From the NCBI GenBank assembly GCA_003221085.1, contig QHUD01000064.1, positions 449 to 13,669 of the forward strand: a stretch of DNA of 13,221 nt, in the 5' to 3' direction. Shown piece by piece: positions 1-7,573 of this stretch. A program made the translations under genes and the position numbers. Each line of letters starts with the position of its first letter. The stretch's first letter is position 1. The notes under the pieces are model-generated. The model had not been told where the DNA came from, searched no databases, and saw only the letters and a program-made list of their open reading frames with translations. Origin of the DNA: Gemmatimonadota bacterium. GTDB taxonomy: Bacteria; Gemmatimonadota; Gemmatimonadetes; Gemmatimonadales; GWC2-71-9.

Positions 1-467
1 TGCACACATGGTTCGGGGTGGACTGGCCCAACTGGCCGCAACAGGCCGCCGGCACCGCGTTACTGCTGTTGCCGCTCGCGCTGCGCTTCGACCGCTGGGA
101 CCGTCTCGAGTTCCGGCGCTTGTTCCTGTGCTCGCTGCTCGTCTACTCGGTCCTGTTCAATCACGCATCTGAATCCCCCTCGTTCGTAGTGGCGTACACG
201 GGGATCGTGATCTGGTATGCGAGCTCGTCGCCGAGCCGGCTGCGGACCGCCGTGATGGCCCTGACACTCCTCGTGATGGTGCTGAACGACGTGGACCTGG
301 TCCCACGCTGGGTGAAGTGGGATATCCTGGTTCGGTACCGGATCAAGGGGATGCCGTGCCTGATCGCGTGGTTCGTCATGCAATGGGAGCTGCTCGTCGC
401 ACCGCGCTCGACGCCTCAGACAGATCCTGGTAGTTTTCCCCCGCCTCCATCCGGGGCGAGAGCGTGA
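1..467 (+). CDS. GT87/DUF2029-type polyprenyl-phosphate-mannose-dependent glycosyltransferase, C-terminal fragment
   Basis: The reading frame is open from base 3 and runs off the left edge, so this is the last ~154 residues of a longer protein; the GTG at 18 is internal. The visible part is hydrophobic and has about four membrane segments (around TALLLLPLALRF, LFLCSLLVYSVLF, VVAYTGIVIWYAS and VMALTLLVMVLND). The block FNHASESPSFVVAYTGIVIW resembles the conserved NHxxESPxF segment of DUF2029 (GT87) integral membrane glycosyltransferases. Members of that family transfer sugars from polyprenyl-phosphate donors on the outer face of the inner membrane. The protein ends in a Pro/Ser/Gly-rich cytosolic or periplasmic tail (SFPPPPSGARA). 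Its TGA overlaps the GTG start of the next gene by 4 bp (GTGA, 464-467), which suggests translational coupling. The family call comes from recognised motifs. The acceptor is unknown, and the catalytic N-terminal part lies outside the window. Confidence 0.7.
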   Translation, partial: HTWFGVDWPNWPQQAAGTALLLLPLALRFDRWDRLEFRRLFLCSLLVYSVLFNHASESPSFVVAYTGIVIWYASSSPSRLRTAVMALTLLVMVLNDVDLVPRWVKWDILVRYRIKGMPCLIAWFVMQWELLVAPRSTPQTDPGSFPPPPSGARA

Positions 468-1330
468 GCAACGAATCCGGTCAGATTCAGCACGTGTCGG
501 ACACCGCGCGGTGGGTCGCGGTGTACCGCGCGATGGAATCCGAGCGGCCGGACGGCTTGTTCCGTGATCCCTACGCCCGGAAGCTGGCGGGTGAGCGTGG
601 CGAGCGGATCGTCGAGTCCATGCAGCGGGGCCGGACGTGGGCCTGGCCGATGATCGTGCGCACCGCCGTGCTGGACGAGCTGATCCTGCGCGCCATCCGG
701 CGGGATGGCGTCGACACTGTGCTCAACCTCGCCGCGGGGCTCGACACGCGACCGTATCGCCTGCCGCTCCCATCCTCGCTCCGCTGGGTCGAAGCCGACT
801 TCCCCGACGTGATCGCGTACAAACAGGAGCAGCTCCGCGGCGAGCGGCCCGCAGGCCTGCTCGAGCACGTAGGGATCGACCTCACCGACGTCGACCGGCG
901 GCGCGCGCTGTTCGGCCGCGTCGGTGCTGCGGCACGCCGGGTCTTGGTGGTGAGCGAGGGGCTGTTGGTTTACCTCACGCGGGAGCAGGTGGCGGCGCTC
1001 GCTTCGGACCTCGCCGCGCCGGCCTCGTTCCGCTGGTGGCTGATGGACCTCGGCTCACCACGGCTGCTCAAGATGCTGGAGAAGACCTGGGGTCGCGCCA
1101 CGGCCGCGGGAAACGCCCCGCTCCAGTTCGCCCCGGCCGAGGGCACACGGTTCTTTCAGGCGCATGGCTGGCGGGAAGCGGAATTTCGCTCGATGTGGGA
1201 GGAATCGCTCCGTCTCAAGCGGACCGTCCCGCTGGCGTGGTTGTGGAACCTGGTCGCACGGCTCTATCCCAAATCCAAGCGGGAGGAAATTCGGCGCATG
1301 TCCGGCATCGTCCTGCTCGAGCGAACCTGA
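464..1330 (+). CDS. Class I SAM-dependent methyltransferase, LCM (leucine carboxyl methyltransferase-like) family
   Basis: This 288-residue protein has the expected length for the bacterial LCM/TIGR00027-type methyltransferase family. Near the N-terminus SDTARWVAVYRAMES is followed by FRDPYARKLAGERG, the family signature. The SAM-binding motif I is LNLAAGLDTRPYRL (about residues 86-99). The acidic residue of motif II is in WVEADFPDVIAYK (about 108-120). A motif-IV-like strand is VLVVSEGLLVYL (about 160-171). The substrate cannot be told from sequence, because bacterial members act on varied carboxyl or hydroxyl groups. The start is GTG at 464, fixed by the 4-bp GTGA overlap with the preceding gene and a purine-rich GGGGCGAGAG just upstream. 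The TGA at 1328-1330 touches an ATG at 1330, so the following lipoprotein gene is probably co-transcribed. The family is confident; the role is open. Confidence 0.88.
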   Translation: MSNESGQIQHVSDTARWVAVYRAMESERPDGLFRDPYARKLAGERGERIVESMQRGRTWAWPMIVRTAVLDELILRAIRRDGVDTVLNLAAGLDTRPYRLPLPSSLRWVEADFPDVIAYKQEQLRGERPAGLLEHVGIDLTDVDRRRALFGRVGAAARRVLVVSEGLLVYLTREQVAALASDLAAPASFRWWLMDLGSPRLLKMLEKTWGRATAAGNAPLQFAPAEGTRFFQAHGWREAEFRSMWEESLRLKRTVPLAWLWNLVARLYPKSKREEIRRMSGIVLLERT

Positions 1331-1335
1331 TGCGC

Positions 1336-1341
1336 AAAGGA
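1336..1341 (+). promoter_or_regulatory. Ribosome binding site deciding the start of the cupredoxin lipoprotein
   Basis: AAAGGA lies 6 nt before ATG 1348. An alternative in-frame ATG at 1330 (overlapping the upstream TGA) would add MRKGPA and has no such site at a suitable distance. Starting at 1348 also gives a compact lipoprotein signal peptide, so 1348 is preferred. Confidence 0.6.
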
Positions 1342-1347
1342 CCCGCC

Positions 1348-2190
1348 ATGCACGCCCGCCGACTGGCGCTCGCTACTCTCGTTTGGGCCGTCGCCTGTAG
1401 CCGGCCGGCACCCCGAGCCCCCGGCCCGAACGTCGTGTCCATCATGGCCTCGGAATACGCCTTCGGGGTGCCGGACACGATTCCCGCAGGCCCCACGACC
1501 TTCGTTCTCGTGAATCGGGGCAACGAGCTGCATCACGCTTCCCTCGTGCGCCTGGGCGACGGCAAGACGGTGGCGGACTTCCAGTCGGCGGTCGAGGCCG
1601 CGATGAAGAACCACACGCCTCCCCCAGCTTGGATGGGGTTCGCGGGCGGGCCCAACGCCGTGACGCCGGGTGACACGGTCACTACGACTCAGACCCTCGA
1701 GCCCGGCTCGTATGTCTTCGTGTGCTGGATCCCGAGCGCCGATGGGGTCCCCCACGTGATGAAGGGGATGCTGCACTCGATGGTGGTCTCCGCCGCGGCT
1801 ACGCGTGCTGGGGGTGGGGCCGAGCCAGCGGCTGATCTTTCGATCAAGCTGACCGATTACGACTTTCAGCTTTCACGGCCGCTTGCGGCGGGCAGGTACG
1901 TCGTGCAGGTGGAAAACGCCGGGGCGCAGGCGCACGAGATCGTGATCGCGGCCTTGCCGCCGGGGAAGACGCTGCGGGACTTCCTCGTGTGGGAGCGGGC
2001 GGGCGAGAAGGGTCCGCTGCCCACCGGCCGGTGGCTGGGTGGCGTCTCGACCATCGACGCAGGCGGGCACGCCCAGTTCACCGCCACCTTTGCGCCTGGG
2101 AGCTATCTCCTGCTGTGCTCCTGGCCCGACGCGAAGGACGGGATGCCCCATCTCGTGCACGGGATGGCGAAGGAGATCCGCATAGGCTAG
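1348..2190 (+). CDS. Lipoprotein with two tandem cupredoxin-like domains
   Basis: This is a 280-residue exported protein. Residues 1-17 form a lipoprotein signal peptide (MHARRLALATLVWAVAC) with the lipidated Cys predicted at 17, so it is probably membrane-anchored on the periplasmic side. Two homologous halves follow, about 28-148 and 163-280. Each has a strand bearing His (H62/H63 in NELHHASL; H196 in AQAHEIVI), then PGSY, then a Cys-containing strand and a DG-x-PH-x4-M loop. Candidate type-1 copper ligands are H63, C126, H136 and M141 in the first half and H196, C257, H268 and M273 in the second. The Cys-to-His gap is 9-10 residues, longer than in plastocyanin or azurin. Copper binding and electron transfer are therefore inferences. 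The gene follows the methyltransferase directly and ends convergently against the TonB receptor gene. The internal duplication is seen directly; the cupredoxin fold is a family-level inference. Confidence 0.8.
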   Translation: MHARRLALATLVWAVACSRPAPRAPGPNVVSIMASEYAFGVPDTIPAGPTTFVLVNRGNELHHASLVRLGDGKTVADFQSAVEAAMKNHTPPPAWMGFAGGPNAVTPGDTVTTTQTLEPGSYVFVCWIPSADGVPHVMKGMLHSMVVSAAATRAGGGAEPAADLSIKLTDYDFQLSRPLAAGRYVVQVENAGAQAHEIVIAALPPGKTLRDFLVWERAGEKGPLPTGRWLGGVSTIDAGGHAQFTATFAPGSYLLLCSWPDAKDGMPHLVHGMAKEIRIG

Positions 2191-2200
2191 AACGTACCAA

Positions 2201-2240
2201 CCTCCTCCGTCTTCCCCCAACCTTCACCAACCTTCATCAC
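2201..2240. repeat. Degenerate 10-nt repeat array in the convergent spacer
   Basis: The 57-bp spacer between the lipoprotein stop (2190) and the receptor stop (2248) reads on the plus strand as four 10-nt units: CCTCCTCCGT, CTTCCCCCAA, CCTTCACCAA, CCTTCATCAC. They are preceded by CCAA and followed by CT. The same unit family (CCTCCCCCAA and relatives) occurs inside the Clp-like gene at 11901-11999. There is no stem plus T-run here, so this is not a recognisable intrinsic terminator for either convergent gene. Confidence 0.6.
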
Positions 2241-2247
2241 CTGCCGT

Positions 2248-5142
2248 TCAGAACACCCACCTCAGGCCCGCCTGCACCTGTCGCGGGTCGCCCAACCCCG
2301 AGCGGACGGTGCCATCGAAGTTGAACAGCAGGCCGCCGTACGCCGGGTCCTTGAAGTTATCGGTGTTCGTGACGTTGAACACTTCGATGATCACCTCTGC
2401 CTGCCCCTGGTGTCCCGTGCTGATGGGCCGCGACAGCCGCACGTCCCAGGAGAAGTACGCGTTGTCCTTGCGAAGGGTATTGCGGAGCAGGACCGAGCCG
2501 TTCGGGCAGATCCGGTCCTGCGGACTCCCGGCCCGCTGTCCGGTGCCGACGTTGCCGGCGCCGCACTTCTCCGATACGGGCTGTGCCGAGTAATAACTCA
2601 CCCGGTTGTTCCAGTAGATGTCGCCCGGAAGCCTTGCGAGCAACCAGCCGTTGAAACGGTGCCTCTGGTCGCGGTCGCTCCAGTTGTATTCAGGCGCGAG
2701 GTCGTTCGCCTTGGCGTAGCGGAAGGTGAACGGATCGCGCTCGTTGTCGTCGTCAGATTTATCGAACGAGAGCGTGTAGTTGAGTTGGAACTGAAGCCGC
2801 GGGTCGAGCACGCGCTTGAGCCCGATGGTGACGGCATTGTAGCGCGACTTCGCCGTGGACTGCACCACGGTCAGTGTCCCGAGCGCCTTCGGTCCGGTGC
2901 CCCACGGGCCTACGTTGGCGGTGCCGAACAGTGAATCGTTCGCGTTGAAGAAGCGCGTAAGGTGGTCGGTGCGCGCGTGCGTATAGGTCAGCGACACGCC
3001 CAAGTCCGAGCCGATCTGCCGCTCGTACCCGACGGTTGCACTGAAAGTCCGTGGATTCTGGAAATCCTTGTCGAACACGAACACTCCCGGAGTCACGACG
3101 GCGCTGGCGGGCACGGAGTCGGGGAACAGCTTGCCGTACGCCGGCGCCCCGGGGCCCCCCGCACCATAGGTCATGCCGCGGGCACCGTCGGTGCTACGGC
3201 TGGAGGCCAGGTTGAGGCCCGGGATGCGCGCGTAATACAGTCCCGCGTTTGCGCGGAAGACCTCTCGGCCCGACCCGTCCGGGTCGAATGCCATGCCCAG
3301 CCGGGGCTGGAACATCTTCCAGTCGGAGGGGATCGTCCCATCCGACGGAAACGGGAACCGGCCCTTCGCGTTGGTCACCGTCGAGTCGTAGTAGACCGCA
3401 TAGTACGTCTGGTTCTTGGGCGTGATCAAACTCGGCTCGACCTGGGCCTCCCACCGCAGCCCGTAGTTCACAGTCCAGCGCCGGTCCGGCTTCCAGGAGT
3501 CCTGCAGATACACCGCGAGCTCGTGCTGTGGAATGGATTGCGTACCTGCCGAACGGACGCTGCGGTCGATGCCCGCTTGCTGCAGGTACAGAAGCGGTCC
3601 CCCCGTCGTCGAGTCGGCGAGGTAGTTGAGGAAACCAGTAACGGAACCAAAGATGTACCTGCTGTTCGCGAACCCGAGGAAGGTCTGCACTGAGTTCACG
3701 CGGTTCCACTCCGCGCCGAACTTGATCAGGTGGTCGCCCTTGGCGATCGACACGTTGTCCAGCATTTGGATGCGAGTGTCGTAGTAATCGATGGGCAAGA
3801 AGAACGGCATACCGAAACGGAATCCGCTGCCGAAGTCCATCCCCGTGTCGGGAAACGGCCGCCTCGCCGGCGGGTCCGCAGGATTGGCACCGAGCGCCGC
3901 GGACCGCGCGCCGTCGTAGGGCCGCGGGCGGTCCTCTCGGGAGTACTGGAAGCGGAACTCATTCGTTACCGCGGGAGACAGGAACGACGCGAGCGCCAGA
4001 TTGCCGGCATTCGAATGGTCCTTCTCGAGCCCGTTCGCGCTGCGGCCCCAGGTGTCCACGTCGAACGTTCCGTTCTCCTGCTGGGACCACGTATAGTTGT
4101 ATTTGAGCGACAGGTTGTGCCGGTCCGAGAGCCGCCAATCGATCTTCACGAGTCCCGCGCGGGCGTCGTTGGTCCGTGAGATCGGCCCGAAGTCCCCGCT
4201 CAGTACGCCGGCGAACGCCGTGTCCATCCACCGTGTGAGCGAGTCGAGTGCCGCGCTCGACGGGCGCGTCTTCTGCTTGACCTCGTCGTATGTCTGCTGA
4301 TCGTAGGCAATGAAGAAGAATGCCTTGTCGCGCTTGAGGGGACCGCCGAGCGTGAAGCCGAACTGATGCTGGCGGAAGTCCGGCGTGAGCGTCTGCGTGC
4401 CGTGCGCGAGATCGGCCGAGAGCCAGTCGTACTTGCCGTAGTAGTGGAGTGAACCCTTTACTTCGTTCGTGCCGGATTTGTTGAAAGTGAACGGTGGCCG
4501 CTGCCCACCCCGCTGCTCGCCGAAGAACGGGTTGTTGAAGTCGGCGCCGTCCACCGACACGTTGTTGTGGATGCCACGCTGCCCTGCCACGGTGAGCTCG
4601 TCGCCGTCGGGGCCTTGCACCGTCGCGACGTTTGGGGTGAGCAGCGTCAGGTTGAGGAAATTGCGCCCGTTGTTTGGCAGACCCGCCACCACGTCCGCTG
4701 CCAGCGCCGTCGAAGCTTCAGGTCTGGTGACGTCTACCACGGGCCGCGCGGCCTCGACGGTCACGGCCGCCAGCGTCACCGCGGCGAGCGGCAGCTGCAC
4801 GGCCACGGTCTCCCCCACGCTCAGCCGGATTCCCGTCCGCTTCACCTCGGCATAACCGACCGACCGCGCGGTCACGTCGTAGGTGCCGAGCGGAAGCAAG
4901 GTGCCGGTGAAGTTCCCCGCTCCGTCCGTCGTGAGCGTGCGTGTGAAGTTGGTCTGGGCTTCATGCAGGATGACCGTGGCGTTGGCCACCGCCGCCCCGT
5001 TGGGGTCCGTGACCACACCGCGAATGATGCCGGTCGTGGCTTGACCTTGGGCACCGAGCCGCGCCGGGGCGCCGACCAGCACCAGCGCCGCGCCGACCAC
5101 GAGACCGGAGAGGCGCGCCAGGAAGCGGGTTCCGCACGTCAT
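2248..5142 (-). CDS. Oar-like TonB-dependent receptor with N-terminal carboxypeptidase-regulatory domain
   Basis: This is an outer-membrane beta-barrel protein of 964 residues that probably imports or binds an unknown large substrate using TonB energy. Numbered from ATG 5142, residues 1 to about 31 form a signal peptide ending ARLGAQ. A carboxypeptidase-regulatory-like Ig domain follows at about 35-115 (GVVTDPNGAAVANATV ... GTYDVTARSVGY). The plug is at about 125-220 (LPNNGRNFLNLTLLTPNV, VAGQRGIHNNVSVDGADFNN). The barrel runs to the C-terminus, which ends in aromatic WVF as usual for BAM substrates. A start at ATG 5178 is also open, but only 5142 has a Shine-Dalgarno (GGAGG, 9 nt upstream) and a normal signal peptide. 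The plug looks internally shortened: PPFTFN (N221) runs straight into KSGTNEV, whereas relatives carry about 30 residues between them, including the (A/E)EFGRSxGGFVNVVT block. The gene stands alone, with polX divergent and the cupredoxin gene convergent. Confidence 0.9.
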   Translation of the reverse strand: MTCGTRFLARLSGLVVGAALVLVGAPARLGAQGQATTGIIRGVVTDPNGAAVANATVILHEAQTNFTRTLTTDGAGNFTGTLLPLGTYDVTARSVGYAEVKRTGIRLSVGETVAVQLPLAAVTLAAVTVEAARPVVDVTRPEASTALAADVVAGLPNNGRNFLNLTLLTPNVATVQGPDGDELTVAGQRGIHNNVSVDGADFNNPFFGEQRGGQRPPFTFNKSGTNEVKGSLHYYGKYDWLSADLAHGTQTLTPDFRQHQFGFTLGGPLKRDKAFFFIAYDQQTYDEVKQKTRPSSAALDSLTRWMDTAFAGVLSGDFGPISRTNDARAGLVKIDWRLSDRHNLSLKYNYTWSQQENGTFDVDTWGRSANGLEKDHSNAGNLALASFLSPAVTNEFRFQYSREDRPRPYDGARSAALGANPADPPARRPFPDTGMDFGSGFRFGMPFFLPIDYYDTRIQMLDNVSIAKGDHLIKFGAEWNRVNSVQTFLGFANSRYIFGSVTGFLNYLADSTTGGPLLYLQQAGIDRSVRSAGTQSIPQHELAVYLQDSWKPDRRWTVNYGLRWEAQVEPSLITPKNQTYYAVYYDSTVTNAKGRFPFPSDGTIPSDWKMFQPRLGMAFDPDGSGREVFRANAGLYYARIPGLNLASSRSTDGARGMTYGAGGPGAPAYGKLFPDSVPASAVVTPGVFVFDKDFQNPRTFSATVGYERQIGSDLGVSLTYTHARTDHLTRFFNANDSLFGTANVGPWGTGPKALGTLTVVQSTAKSRYNAVTIGLKRVLDPRLQFQLNYTLSFDKSDDDNERDPFTFRYAKANDLAPEYNWSDRDQRHRFNGWLLARLPGDIYWNNRVSYYSAQPVSEKCGAGNVGTGQRAGSPQDRICPNGSVLLRNTLRKDNAYFSWDVRLSRPISTGHQGQAEVIIEVFNVTNTDNFKDPAYGGLLFNFDGTVRSGLGDPRQVQAGLRWVF

Positions 5143-5151
5143 GACCGAGAG

Positions 5152-5156
5152 CCTCC
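5152..5156 (-). promoter_or_regulatory. Ribosome binding site deciding the TonB receptor start
   Basis: On the minus strand GGAGG lies 9 nt before ATG 5142. The two upstream ATGs (5178 and 5175) have no purine-rich site at a workable distance, so 5142 is the likelier start. Confidence 0.55.
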
Positions 5157-5185
5157 GGGGAGGTGGGTACGTCATCATGGCGCGG

Positions 5186-5215
5186 CAGAATTAGCACCCA
5201 AAAACACAGGCGGCA
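5186..5215 (-). promoter_or_regulatory. Possible promoter of the TonB receptor gene
   Basis: Read on the minus strand, TTGCCG is followed after 17 nt by TAATTCTG. The latter fits the TAnnTTTG-type -7 element used in Bacteroidetes-like lineages at all but one position and fits the sigma-70 TATAAT poorly. A start of transcription near 5179 would leave a leader of about 37 nt before ATG 5142. This is weak, pattern-based evidence only. Confidence 0.2.
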
Positions 5216-5228
5216 AGCCCCTGCCGCC
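5209..5228. other. Small inverted repeat in the divergent receptor/polX intergenic region
   Basis: GGCGGCA and TGCCGCC form a perfect 7-bp stem around a 6-nt loop (AGCCCC). It sits between the divergent starts of the TonB receptor and polX, in the only sizeable non-coding gap of the window (5143-5256). There is no T-tract, so an operator or a 5' leader structure for polX is more plausible than a terminator. It overlaps the putative -35 element of the receptor promoter. Its function is unknown. Confidence 0.4.
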
Positions 5229-5256
5229 CCATCACGGAGCCCGCATCTTTGTACCG

Positions 5257-6957
5257 ATGCAGAACCCCGACATCGCCCGGCTGTTCGACGAAGTAGCCGA
5301 CCTCCTCGAGATCCACCGCAACGCCGCCCGCACCATTCGAGATTTCCCCGAGCCGATCGCCGACCTGGTGCGCGCGGGGACCAAGGATCTCACCGACATC
5401 CCGGGCATCGGAGACGACCTGGCCGAGAAGATCACCGACATCGTCACCACCGGTGAGCTGCCGCTCCGCAAGCAGCTCGCGAGCAAGCTGCCCGCGGGGC
5501 TGCTCGACCTGTTGCGCATTCCCGGTCTCGGGCCCAAGCGCGTCAAGCTCCTCTACAAGAAGCTCAAAGTGAAGTCGGCGGCCGACCTGGCCAAGGCGCT
5601 CGAGGCGGGCCGGATCCAGAAGCTCAAGGGCTTCGGGCCAAAGATGGAAGAGAAGATCCGCGCGGGCCTCGGCCAGGTGCACGTCGGCGAGCGGCGCCTC
5701 CTCCTCAACGAGGCCGAGACGCAAGCCACCGCGGTCCTCGCGTATCTGCGCGCGGGCGGCGGCATCCGGCAGATCGAAGTGGCGGGGAGCTACCGCCGGC
5801 GGCGCGAGACGATTGGGGACCTGGACATCGTCGTGACCCCAGAGGAACAGGACAGCGCCAACGCGATGGACCGGTTCGTAAAATACGGTGACGTGGCGGA
5901 GGTCATCTCGAAGGGCGAGACGCGCGCCACCGTGAAGCTGCGGGGCGGGCTCCAGGTGGATCTCCGAGCGGTGGAGCCCGATGCGTACGGTGCGGCGCTC
6001 CTGTACTTCACCGGCTCCAAGGCCCACAACATCGAGCTTCGGAAGATCGCCCAGGAGAAGAGCTACAAGCTGAACGAGTACGGGCTCTTCAAGGGGACGC
6101 GGCGTGCAGCCGGCAAGACCGAGGAGGAGATCTATGGGAAGCTCGGCCTCGACTGGATTGCGCCCGAGCTGCGCGAAGCGCGCGGCGAGATCACGCTCGC
6201 CCGCGAGCACCGCCTGCCCAAGCTGGTCGAGTTGGACGACATCCGCGGCGACCTGCAGATGCACACCAGCGCCACCGACGGGAAGGGAACGATCGAGGAC
6301 ATGGCCCACGCCGCGCGCGCGCTGGGCTACCAATACATCGCCATCACCGACCATTCGAAGCGTGTGACGATGGCGCTCGGTCTCGACGCGAAGCGGCTGC
6401 GCGCGCAGTGGAAGGCGATCGATGCCTGGAACGCCACGAGCCGGGGCTTCACGATCCTCAAGAGCATCGAGCTCGACATTCTCGAGAGTGGGAAGCTCGA
6501 TCTCCCCGATGACGTGTTGGCCGAAGCGGACTATGTGGTGGCCACCATCCACTACGGGATCGATCAAAGCGAGCAGGAGCTGACCCGGCGCCTGGTGGGC
6601 GCCGCGGAGCACCCGTGGGTGGATACGATCGGACATCCCACCGGGCGCCTCGTCGGTAAGCGCGAGCCATATCACTTCGACTTCGAGGCCCTGTGTCGTG
6701 CCTGTGCGGCGACGGGCTGCCTGCTCGAGCTGAACGGCCACCCGGAGCGCATGGACCTCCCGGATACGCTGGCCGCAGCGGGTAAGCAGCACGGCGTCCG
6801 CTTCGTGCTCTCGACCGACAGCCACCAGCCGGGCAATCTGCCGTTCATGAAGTACGCCGTGTATCTCGCCAGGCGCGCCGGGCTCGAAGCCGGGGATATT
6901 CTGAACACCCGGCCCTTGGCCGAGTTCAGGAAGGGATTGAAGCGGGCGAAGCCATGA
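5257..6957 (+). CDS. polX: DNA polymerase X family protein with C-terminal PHP domain (PolX, polymerase/3'-5' exonuclease)
   Basis: This 566-residue DNA repair polymerase is likely to fill small gaps in base excision repair or end joining. A helix-hairpin-helix-rich N-terminal domain contains DIPGIGDDLAEKI (47-59), RIPGLGPKRVKLLY (87-100) and KLKGFGPK (122-129). The polymerase palm has the metal-binding pair D188/D190 in GDLDIVV and the third Asp D235 in LQVDLR, with FTGSKAHN at 251-258. The PHP phosphoesterase domain (about 330-560) keeps D332, H336, D365, H366, E405, H432, H460, D521 and H523. ATG 5257 is chosen because MQNPDIARLFDEVADLLEI matches the family N-terminus; no strong Shine-Dalgarno is visible (GGAG lies 17 nt away). 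LLEI (residue 19) joins HRNAARTI directly, whereas relatives carry about 11 residues of the GxNPFRVRAY type here. The gene ends 32 bp inside the 3' end of rnhB on the other strand. Confidence 0.93.
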   Translation: MQNPDIARLFDEVADLLEIHRNAARTIRDFPEPIADLVRAGTKDLTDIPGIGDDLAEKITDIVTTGELPLRKQLASKLPAGLLDLLRIPGLGPKRVKLLYKKLKVKSAADLAKALEAGRIQKLKGFGPKMEEKIRAGLGQVHVGERRLLLNEAETQATAVLAYLRAGGGIRQIEVAGSYRRRRETIGDLDIVVTPEEQDSANAMDRFVKYGDVAEVISKGETRATVKLRGGLQVDLRAVEPDAYGAALLYFTGSKAHNIELRKIAQEKSYKLNEYGLFKGTRRAAGKTEEEIYGKLGLDWIAPELREARGEITLAREHRLPKLVELDDIRGDLQMHTSATDGKGTIEDMAHAARALGYQYIAITDHSKRVTMALGLDAKRLRAQWKAIDAWNATSRGFTILKSIELDILESGKLDLPDDVLAEADYVVATIHYGIDQSEQELTRRLVGAAEHPWVDTIGHPTGRLVGKREPYHFDFEALCRACAATGCLLELNGHPERMDLPDTLAAAGKQHGVRFVLSTDSHQPGNLPFMKYAVYLARRAGLEAGDILNTRPLAEFRKGLKRAKP

Positions 6958-7573
6958 GCTCGAGCTGGACGACCGGCGCGAAGCTCTTGCGGTGATGCGA
7001 CGTGAAGCCGAACGCGGCCAAGGCGGCGAGGTGGTCCGGGGTGCCGTACCCCTTGTTGCTCGCCCAGGCGTACGACGGATGACGGCCCGCCAACAGCTCC
7101 ATCAGGCGATCGCGCACGGTTTTCGCGATCACCGACGCCGCGGCGATCGAGTGGCAGCACGCGTCGCCGTCAACGATGGCTTCGTGAGCGCGGCCGAGCT
7201 CGGGACAGGGGAGGCCGTCCACCAGTACGAGGTCCGGCGTCACCGCGAGTCGCGCCAGCGCGCGTTCCATCGCGAGGATGCTCGCCCGGCGGATGTTCAA
7301 GCGGTCGATCTCGCGCACGCTGGCCGCGCCCACGCCGATCGCCAGGGCGCGCGCCCGCACCACCAGGGCGAGCCGGCTGCGCTTCGCCGGTGGCAAGAGC
7401 TTCGAGTCGCGCAGGCCGCGGATGAACTTGCAGTGGGGAGGGAACACGACGGCCGCGGCCACCACCGGACCAGCCAGGGGACCGCGGCCTGCTTCGTCGA
7501 CCCCGGCGACGACTCCGCCCCCCGCCCGCCAGAACGCCATCTCGCGCTCGAGCGTCGGGCGGGGGCCTCTCAC
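6926..7573 (-). CDS. rnhB: Ribonuclease HII
   Basis: This 215-residue cytoplasmic endonuclease cuts the RNA strand of RNA-DNA hybrids, including single ribonucleotides left in DNA. The catalytic set is complete: D26 and E27 in VDEAGRGPLAGP, D119 in LVDG and D137 in VDGDACC. The supporting motifs GLRDSK (53-58), SIAAASVIAKTVRD (142-155), ASNKGYGT (171-178) and HHRKSF (193-198) are all present. GTG 7573 is the chosen start because it overlaps the rplS stop as GTGA (4 bp), a typical coupled junction; an ATG 11 codons further in is the alternative. It is the last gene of the ffh-rpsP-rimM-trmD-rplS-rnhB run, an order seen in many bacteria. Its last 32 bp overlap the 3' end of polX on the opposite strand, so no terminator fits between them. 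Confidence 0.95.
   Translation of the reverse strand: MRGPRPTLEREMAFWRAGGGVVAGVDEAGRGPLAGPVVAAAVVFPPHCKFIRGLRDSKLLPPAKRSRLALVVRARALAIGVGAASVREIDRLNIRRASILAMERALARLAVTPDLVLVDGLPCPELGRAHEAIVDGDACCHSIAAASVIAKTVRDRLMELLAGRHPSYAWASNKGYGTPDHLAALAAFGFTSHHRKSFAPVVQLELMASPASIPS

Noticed and set aside
637..1347. Long upstream extension of the cupredoxin lipoprotein frame over the methyltransferase gene
   Set aside because: The extension is out-of-frame shadow of the methyltransferase. A lipoprotein signal peptide and a ribosome binding site place the real start at 1348.
2191..2247. Intrinsic terminator between the two convergent genes
   Set aside because: No GC stem with a following T-run was found on either strand. 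The sequence is the 10-nt repeat array.
4567..5256. Upstream extension of the polX frame into the receptor gene
   Set aside because: It is antisense to the receptor N-terminus and precedes the family-typical PolX N-terminus at 5257.
5191..6825. A 544-codon open frame antisense to polX
   Set aside because: polX on the plus strand has complete catalytic motifs, and the antisense product shows no domain or signal sequence.
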